From positions 1 through 64,000 of the forward strand of contig NZ_CP130058.1 in the NCBI RefSeq assembly GCF_030644365.1: a stretch of DNA of 64,000 nucleotides. Reading direction: 5' to 3'. This document shows, one piece after another, positions 59,260 through 64,000 of this stretch. Made by a program: the position numbers and the translations under genes. The stretch comes from Schaalia sp. HMT-172 (lineage in GTDB: Bacteria > Actinomycetota > Actinomycetes > Actinomycetales > Actinomycetaceae). The notes under the pieces were generated by a model. That model made no database searches, was not told the DNA's origin, and saw nothing but the letters and a program-made list of their open reading frames with translations. Each line of letters begins with the position of its first letter. Position 1 is the first letter of the stretch.

Positions 59260-60131
59260 CAGACGGCACCTCCCATCTGCTCGCGCTTACGCAGCCGGGC
59301 CGTGTACCAGTCCGACAGGCGAATGAAGGGGAACGACAAGACGATGAACAGCAGGCCGGCAACCACGTAGGAGGTCATGTTGTAGGTCTTGGCCTGCACC
59401 ATCTGGGCCGAGCGGATCGCGTCGACCGCGCCCAGGACCGAGATCAGGCCGACGTCCTTCTGCATCGAAATGAAGTCGTTCATCAGGGCGGGCGTGACCT
59501 TGCGGATCGCCTGCGGAACGATGATCATGCGCAGCGTCTGCCCGTGGGACAGGCCCAGCGAGCGGGCCGCGTAACGCTGGGAGGGGTGCACCGAGTCCAG
59601 GCCGGCGCGCAGCACCTCGGCGACGTATGAGGAGTACGTGAGGATCAGCGCGACCGTGCCCAGGAACGCGGTCGGGATGCGCGTCGTCGGGTTGAGCGCG
59701 GGGATGCCGAAGCCGATCAGGTAGAGGACGACCAGGAAGGGGACGCCACGGAAAATGTCCGTGTATGCCGCCGCCAGGAAACGGATCGGGAAGAACACGG
59801 GACCGGCCAGCGTGCGCGCGGCCGCCAGGAGGGTCGCGAACACCGCGACGCCGAGCACCGCGATCGCCAGGATCCGGATGTTGAGCCACAGGCCGGACAG
59901 GACCTGGGGGAAAGCCTCGACGAAGTACTTGCCGTTGAAGAAGGTGTTGCGGGTGGCCTCCCACCCGTCGGAGTTGACGACCACGGCGATGAGGACTCCG
60001 GCGACCACGACCGTGGAGGCCAGGGAGATGAGAATAGACCGGACCGTCTGCTTGCGCCGATAAGCGCGACGGCCACGCTCCACCGACGAAACGGGAGGCG
60101 TGGCCAGCGCGTCATTCGAGTAGTCACTCAT
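59259..60131 (-). CDS. Polar amino-acid ABC transporter permease (HisM/GlnP-like)
   Basis: 290 residues: basic cytoplasmic head, one leading helix, then a standard permease domain (GLWLNIRILAIAVLGVAVFA, YTDIFRGVPFLVVLYLIGFG, YVAEVLRAGLDSVHPSQ) with the EAA-like coupling loop AARSLGLSHGQTLRMIIVPQ. Works as a homodimer with the ATPase. Ten bases separate it from the binding protein. Confidence 0.92.
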   Translation of the reverse strand: MSDYSNDALATPPVSSVERGRRAYRRKQTVRSILISLASTVVVAGVLIAVVVNSDGWEATRNTFFNGKYFVEAFPQVLSGLWLNIRILAIAVLGVAVFATLLAAARTLAGPVFFPIRFLAAAYTDIFRGVPFLVVLYLIGFGIPALNPTTRIPTAFLGTVALILTYSSYVAEVLRAGLDSVHPSQRYAARSLGLSHGQTLRMIIVPQAIRKVTPALMNDFISMQKDVGLISVLGAVDAIRSAQMVQAKTYNMTSYVVAGLLFIVLSFPFIRLSDWYTARLRKREQMGGAV

Positions 60132-60141
60132 GAATGAGGCC

Positions 60142-61005
60142 TCACTTGAGGGTGGGCACGTTCTGTGCCTCGTTCAGCCACTTCTCCTGCAGCTCGGCGA
60201 GCTTGCCGGACGAGGCCAGGCGATCGACCGCGGCGGAGACCGTGGGGGTCAGCTTGGAGCCCTTGGGCAGGACGATGCCGTACTCCTCGCCGCCCGTCGT
60301 GTCGTCGAACTGGCCGATGATGACGCCGTCATCGATCTGCGCGGAGACCATGTAGAAGGCGGTCGGCAGGTCGACAACGATCGCGTCCACGCGGCCCGTT
60401 TGCAGGGCCAGGACCGTGTCGTCGGAGGAGTTGAAGATCTGCAGCTTCTGGGTCAGTCCGGCCTCCAGGTGATCGGAGGCGAACTGCTGCGACGTCGTGC
60501 CGGCTTGGACGCCGATGAGGACGTCCTTGAGGTCCGCAATGGATGTCGCACTGGCGGCAGGGGAGCCGGCCTTGGTGATGATCGCCGAGGTGGTCGTGTA
60601 GTAGGGGGAGGTGAAGTCGACGGCGTTCTTGCGCTCGTCGGTGATGGAGAACTGCTGAATGTTCAGGTCCCAGTCCTTCGCGCCGGGGGTGATCGACGAG
60701 TCGAAGGTGGCGCGCACCCACTGGACGTTGTCGGCGCTGTAGCCGAGTTCCTCGGCCAGCGCGTAGATGACGGCCGACTCGTAGCCTTCGCCCGAGGCCG
60801 GGTCGTTGTCCAGGATCCACGGCGAGTAGGCGGGGTCGGAGGTGGCGACGGTGAGCTTACCGTCCGTCACGGTCGGCAGGGCGCCGGGGCCGTAGGTCTG
60901 CTCGGCGTCGGAGGAAGAAGAGGAGCTCGTGCCGCCCGTGCAGGCGGCCAGGCCGAGGGCCGCGACGGCGGCGACGGCAGCGAGGGAACGGACAGAGCGG
61001 CGCAT
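60142..61005 (-). CDS. Polar amino-acid ABC transporter substrate-binding lipoprotein
   Basis: 287 residues. Lipobox LGLAAC, Ser-rich spacer, then a family 3 solute-binding fold (KLTVATSDPAYSPWILDND, WDLNIQQFSITDERKNAVDF, GVQAGTTSQQFASDHL, DAIVVDLPTAFYMV). Ligand likely a polar or basic amino acid. GGGAGG precedes the ATG; the longer open frame upstream lacks a signal peptide. First gene of the leftward three-gene operon. Confidence 0.92.
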   Translation of the reverse strand: MRRSVRSLAAVAAVAALGLAACTGGTSSSSSSDAEQTYGPGALPTVTDGKLTVATSDPAYSPWILDNDPASGEGYESAVIYALAEELGYSADNVQWVRATFDSSITPGAKDWDLNIQQFSITDERKNAVDFTSPYYTTTSAIITKAGSPAASATSIADLKDVLIGVQAGTTSQQFASDHLEAGLTQKLQIFNSSDDTVLALQTGRVDAIVVDLPTAFYMVSAQIDDGVIIGQFDDTTGGEEYGIVLPKGSKLTPTVSAAVDRLASSGKLAELQEKWLNEAQNVPTLK

Positions 61006-61201
61006 GGGGCCTCCCGGTGACGTGAGGAAATCCGCCGGTGAGGGCGGGTCTGACTCGATGAGCGTATAGGCACGCCGACGGATGCGCTGGCGTCGTTTCG
61101 ATGCACGAAACAATGGAACGAGGCCTGGGCTGGGAAAACGCTGGAATCGTTGGGGTATCAGGGGATGGGGGATGGGACACAGTGCCGCGCGGGCATGCGA
61201 A

Positions 61202-61228
61202 AGGGCCGGGCCACACGGGCCCGGCCCT
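61202..61228 (-). terminator. Terminator of the LEA-like gene
   Basis: 11-bp stem (61202-61212 with 61218-61228), ten bases past the stop. Confidence 0.7.
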
Positions 61229-61237
61229 CCCATCACG

Positions 61238-61441
61238 TCACTTCTGGAACTTATCCTTCAGATCGGAGACGACCTCGGTCGCCTTGTCCTTGGCGGCCTC
61301 GACGGCTTCGCTCGCCTTGTCCTTGGCGGTCTCGGCGGCCTCGCTCGCCTTGTCCTTGGCGGTCTCGGCGGCCTCGCTCGCCTTGTCCTTGGCCTTCTCG
61401 AGGCCCTCTTCAGCCTGCTTCTTCAGATCGTCCAGACCCAT
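61238..61441 (-). CDS. Small LEA-like repeat protein
   Basis: 67 residues made almost wholly of an 11-residue unit (AKDKASEAAET) repeated three and a half times, flanked by MGLDDLKKQAEEGLEKA and VVSDLKDKFQK. An amphipathic, highly charged helix like group 3 LEA proteins and some apolipoprotein-like bacterial proteins, linked to desiccation or membrane protection. AAGGAGG precedes the ATG. Two adjacent 33-bp DNA units (61321-61353, 61354-61386) are identical; a third (61288-61320) is close. Confidence 0.75.
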   Translation of the reverse strand: MGLDDLKKQAEEGLEKAKDKASEAAETAKDKASEAAETAKDKASEAVEAAKDKATEVVSDLKDKFQK

Positions 61442-61585
61442 GTTTCCTCCTTGGAACGAGCCGCTCGTCTTAGTCGAGCGGATGGTCTCACCTTATGCTG
61501 GAAACGTGGCGCCCGCGCGTTCAAGGTACTCAGCGGCGCGATCGCTCCCTGTGCGTCCGAGCCCTGGAACATTGTGCCGTCGGGC

Positions 61586-62035
61586 TTAGGCCCCCTCGGC
61601 GAGCGTCCAGTCGTCGAAGGTGAACTCGGGGGAGACGACGCAGGTGGCCAGCGCGTAGTCGCCGCGGGCGAAGGTGCGCTGCCAGGTACCGGCCCTCACG
61701 AGGACCTGCACGGGGTTCGTCGGATCGGAGGCCTGCGCGCCGTCCGGAGAACCCAGCGTGACGATGCGCGGGTCGGCGTCGGGCGCGTCCCCTCTGCCTC
61801 CCAGGTGCACCTCGAGGGCACCGGGCCCCGACCAGATCCACAGCTCGTCGGAGTGGACGAGGTGCCAGCGGGCCTCCTCGTCGCACTCGAGGAGGAAGAT
61901 GATCGCGGAGGCACTGTGGCGGCTCCCGCGCGGCGTGTCCACGCGGGTGGGCGCGGTCCACGTGCGGCGGTAGTGCCCGCCCTCGGGGTGGGGCGCGAGG
62001 CCCATGGCGTCAATCAGCGGGGACACGTCGGTCAT
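61586..62035 (-). CDS. Cupin-superfamily protein (DUF985)
   Basis: 149 residues matching the DUF985 cupin family: LIDAMGLAPHPEGGHYRRTW, SAIIFLLECDEEARWHLVHSDELWIW, VQVLVRAGTWQRTF and ALATCVVSPEFTFDDW. A small beta-barrel of unknown substrate, often near sugar or nucleotide metabolism genes. ATG at 62035 chosen because the family motif begins immediately after. Confidence 0.88.
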   Translation of the reverse strand: MTDVSPLIDAMGLAPHPEGGHYRRTWTAPTRVDTPRGSRHSASAIIFLLECDEEARWHLVHSDELWIWSGPGALEVHLGGRGDAPDADPRIVTLGSPDGAQASDPTNPVQVLVRAGTWQRTFARGDYALATCVVSPEFTFDDWTLAEGA

Positions 62036-62090
62036 GTGACACTCCAAACGAAGGGAAAGGGAGGCTGAGCGAAAGGGGGAAACGAAGGAG

Positions 62091-63383
62091 TCAGCGCGAG
62101 GCCGAGTAGCGCACGCGCCCGGACACGACGGTTTCGACGACGCGACCTGCGCCGTGGCGGGCGACGGTGTCGATGGTCTCCACGATCGAGGTGACGGGCA
62201 CGTCGACGACGCACATGTCGGCGACTGCGCCCGACTGGAGCTGACCCAGGCGGTCAGGGCCGGTCGCCAGGCCCATCGCGGTGGCACCGCCCAGGGTCGC
62301 GGCCTGCAGGAGGCGGCGCGCCAGGTCCTGATCCTCGTAGCCCTGAGATCGCGCCAGGTCGAAGAGGAGGGCGACGTCCTCGAGCAGGTCGAGGGACGGG
62401 GAGGAGGACAGGGAGTCCGTGCCCACCGCGATCATGTTGCCCTCTGCGAGGTAGGCGCCGACGGGCGGCGCGTCCAGGCCGATCACGCGATTCGAGCGCG
62501 GGCACAGCGCCACTGCCGTCTGGCGGGCGCGCAGTCGCCGGCGGTCGTCGGCGCGCATGTACACGCCGTGCGCGACGTGGCAGTCGGGCCCGAGGACGCC
62601 CAGCTGATCGACGAACTGCGTCGACGAGAAGCCACCCCCGCGCGAGCGCATCGCCGTGAACGACGAGGAGTGCTCGCTCTTCCACAGGTCGGCCAGGGCG
62701 GTCGTGCGCGTCTCGGACCATTCGGCCTCGGAGTGGGACTCGCCCAGGTGAATGTGGATGCGCATGCCGCGGCGCCTGGCCATGTCCGGCAAATCCAGGA
62801 GCGGCTCGGCGTCGAGGGAGTAGGGGGCGTGCGGGGAGATGCCCACGGCCGGAGGGGTCGGCATCGCGTCCAGAGAAGCGGAGACCTCGCGCTCACCGCG
62901 TGCCCGCCACTCCTCGTTCGACCAGCCCATGACCTCCCAGTAGGCGACGCCGTGCAGGCCCGCGTCGTGCAGCGCCGAGGCCGCGGCCGCGTCCGTCACC
63001 ACGTCGGCGGCGGCGGTCGTGCCGCCCTCCAGGAGCAGGCGCGCGCCCGCGGCCGCGTCCCCTGCCCAGTCCAGGCCGCCCGCGTCGTAGACCTCGTCGA
63101 AGGCGCGCGCCCAGTCGTCGAAACCCCGATACTGCCCCGCGCCCACGGACGCCATGCCCGTGTACTGCAGGTGCGTGTGCGCATTGACGAGGCCGGGAAG
63201 CAGCACGCCGTCACAGTGGCGTTCCGTGAAGGAAAGGCCGCGCTGCGAGAGCGTGTTGATGACCCAGCCGCGCGCCCCTACGTGCTCGATGCGCCCGTCG
63301 CGCACGGCGACAGCGCCGTCGAGAATCGAGGGGGCGGTGATCGGGATGACCATGCCGGCGGACCAGACGACCACGTCGCTCAT
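62091..63383 (-). CDS. Amidohydrolase-family deaminase (ATZ/TRZ, SAH/MTA deaminase-like)
   Basis: 430 residues. Metal-binding NAHTHLQYTG, HIHLGES with a following Glu, VAHGVYM and GTDSLSSSPSLDLLEDVALL, with CPRSNRVIGLDAP, define the cytosine/chlorohydrolase-like deaminase group. Neighbouring AhcY-like enzyme makes S-adenosylhomocysteine or a related adenosine compound a reasonable substrate guess; aminodeoxyfutalosine deaminase is another possibility. ATG preceded by AAAGG. Confidence 0.82.
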   Translation of the reverse strand: MSDVVVWSAGMVIPITAPSILDGAVAVRDGRIEHVGARGWVINTLSQRGLSFTERHCDGVLLPGLVNAHTHLQYTGMASVGAGQYRGFDDWARAFDEVYDAGGLDWAGDAAAGARLLLEGGTTAAADVVTDAAAASALHDAGLHGVAYWEVMGWSNEEWRARGEREVSASLDAMPTPPAVGISPHAPYSLDAEPLLDLPDMARRRGMRIHIHLGESHSEAEWSETRTTALADLWKSEHSSSFTAMRSRGGGFSSTQFVDQLGVLGPDCHVAHGVYMRADDRRRLRARQTAVALCPRSNRVIGLDAPPVGAYLAEGNMIAVGTDSLSSSPSLDLLEDVALLFDLARSQGYEDQDLARRLLQAATLGGATAMGLATGPDRLGQLQSGAVADMCVVDVPVTSIVETIDTVARHGAGRVVETVVSGRVRYSASR

Positions 63384-63465
63384 CGGGGACCTTTCAGTGG
63401 GGAACGCTGACTATCAGTGTAGAAGCGGGGCGGGGGCGACCGCCCGCGGGTGGCGTGAGCTGCGA

Positions 63466-64000
63466 CTACGCCAGGGACAGGGCGGCCAGCGCCGCCGCGG
63501 CCACCGCGTCGTCGGCCTCGCGCGGCAGGTCGTGCAGGCCGGGGGCCAGCTCGCCTTCGCGGGTGAGGAGCTCGCGCAGGGATGCCAGCTGCACGCCGAA
63601 GCTCATGTCCATGATCTCGATGGGGTTTCCCTCGCCCGCCGTGTAGTTGATGCCCTCCCCGCGCTCAAGGACGCGCAGGGTCTTACCCGAGGGGCTCGTC
63701 AGGGTCTGCACGTGGGGATCGCCCGACTCGGCCATGACCCAGGAGACGGCCACTGCCTCGTCGATGGACACCTCCCCGTCGACCCCGCCGGCGACTGTGA
63801 CGATCGCGCCACCCGGCGCCGCCTCCAGTGCGCTCAGCGGGATCGTCGAGCGCTCGCCCGTCGCGGAGATCAACATGCCGGCGCTCGCAGCTGCCTCCTG
63901 AAGCGAGGCCACGGCGAACCCGTCCATCGACGCCTGCAGGGCGCGCACGGGGTCCAGCTCCACGACGGTCACGGCCGCGCCGAGCGCCGCGCCGAAGCGT
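63466..64000 (-). CDS. S-adenosylhomocysteine hydrolase-like protein, C-terminal part (cut by window edge)
   Basis: About 178 residues are visible; the start lies beyond the right edge. Blocks match AhcY: TVVELDPVRALQASMDGFAV (NAD-binding domain), ISATGERSTIPLSAL, GGAIVTVAGGVDGEVSIDEA and the C-terminal EGINYTAGEGNPIEIMDMSF, equivalent to LA.GEGHPSEVMDMSF. The C terminus lacks the usual KPDHYRY tail, so it may be a diverged, non-canonical AhcY paralogue. Confidence 0.75.
   Translation of the reverse strand, partial: RFGAALGAAVTVVELDPVRALQASMDGFAVASLQEAAASAGMLISATGERSTIPLSALEAAPGGAIVTVAGGVDGEVSIDEAVAVSWVMAESGDPHVQTLTSPSGKTLRVLERGEGINYTAGEGNPIEIMDMSFGVQLASLRELLTREGELAPGLHDLPREADDAVAAAALAALSLA

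Overview
The window is a 64 kb piece of a high-GC actinobacterial chromosome. Gene content points to the Actinomycetaceae, most likely a Schaalia/Actinomyces-type organism: an LAxTG-anchored surface protein, the pcnA / NUDIX / DUF6049 / murJ / trxB block, an ECF transporter with S and two ATPase domains fused, many leaderless-looking promoters and GTG starts. The genus is inferred from gene order and protein flavour only.

Layout. (1) 1-9.3 kb: the end of a sortase-anchored surface protein, then a leftward run of NUDIX hydrolase, DUF6049 membrane protein, murJ with a long C-terminal extension, trxB, YchJ-like protein and a PAP2 phosphatase; four of the five junctions are overlapping or very tight. 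(2) 9.4-15.1 kb: rightward CCA-adding enzyme, 6-phosphogluconate dehydrogenase and a bifunctional penicillin-binding protein. (3) 15.6-20.7 kb: leftward rpsF-ssb-rpsR-rplI, a MATE transporter, and rightward dnaB. A 250-bp cluster of DnaA boxes and 22-bp-spaced GTGCAC repeats lies in the divergent gap. (4) 21.2-32.4 kb: RarD-type permease, a repeat-bearing membrane protein, and haem synthesis: hemA leftward, hemE-hemY-hemC-hemD-hemB translationally coupled rightward, then hemL. (5) 32.5-38.4 kb: a secreted orphan, a 1.3 kb gene-free stretch full of small repeats, a small membrane protein, a cold-shock protein and an iron-type ABC transporter. (6) 38.6-42.9 kb: 5'-nucleotidase, ECF transporter and tRNA-Leu(CAG). 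(7) 43.0-45.9 kb: a CmtR/P1B-ATPase metal-resistance cassette next to the tRNA, ending in a wrecked flavin monooxygenase gene. (8) 46.2-50.2 kb: DASS anion transporter with an unusual histidine kinase and a receiver-only regulator. (9) 50.4-52.2 kb: a low-GC three-gene module resembling type VII secretion substrates. (10) 52.3-64 kb: small membrane proteins, nitroreductase, hydrolase, a truncated GNAT toxin-like gene, a 1.9 kb segment bounded by inverted repeats that carries a WXG-like gene, a polar amino-acid ABC transporter, an LEA-like protein, a cupin, an amidohydrolase and part of an AhcY-like enzyme.

The most unusual content is non-coding. A 14-mer (ACGAGGCCGTGGCC) occurs at least 11 times exactly on both strands, in coding linkers and as inverted pairs between genes, much like a DNA-uptake word. 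A 105-bp palindromic-ended element occurs three times at identical length with compensatory changes in its stem. Two six-unit arrays, 14.7 kb apart, share an identical geometry of three GGATAG words at 19-bp spacing facing three CTATCC words at 19-bp spacing. I know of no named family matching any of these.

All calls come from reading the sequence and translations by eye; no database search was run. Counts of repeats are minimum counts.
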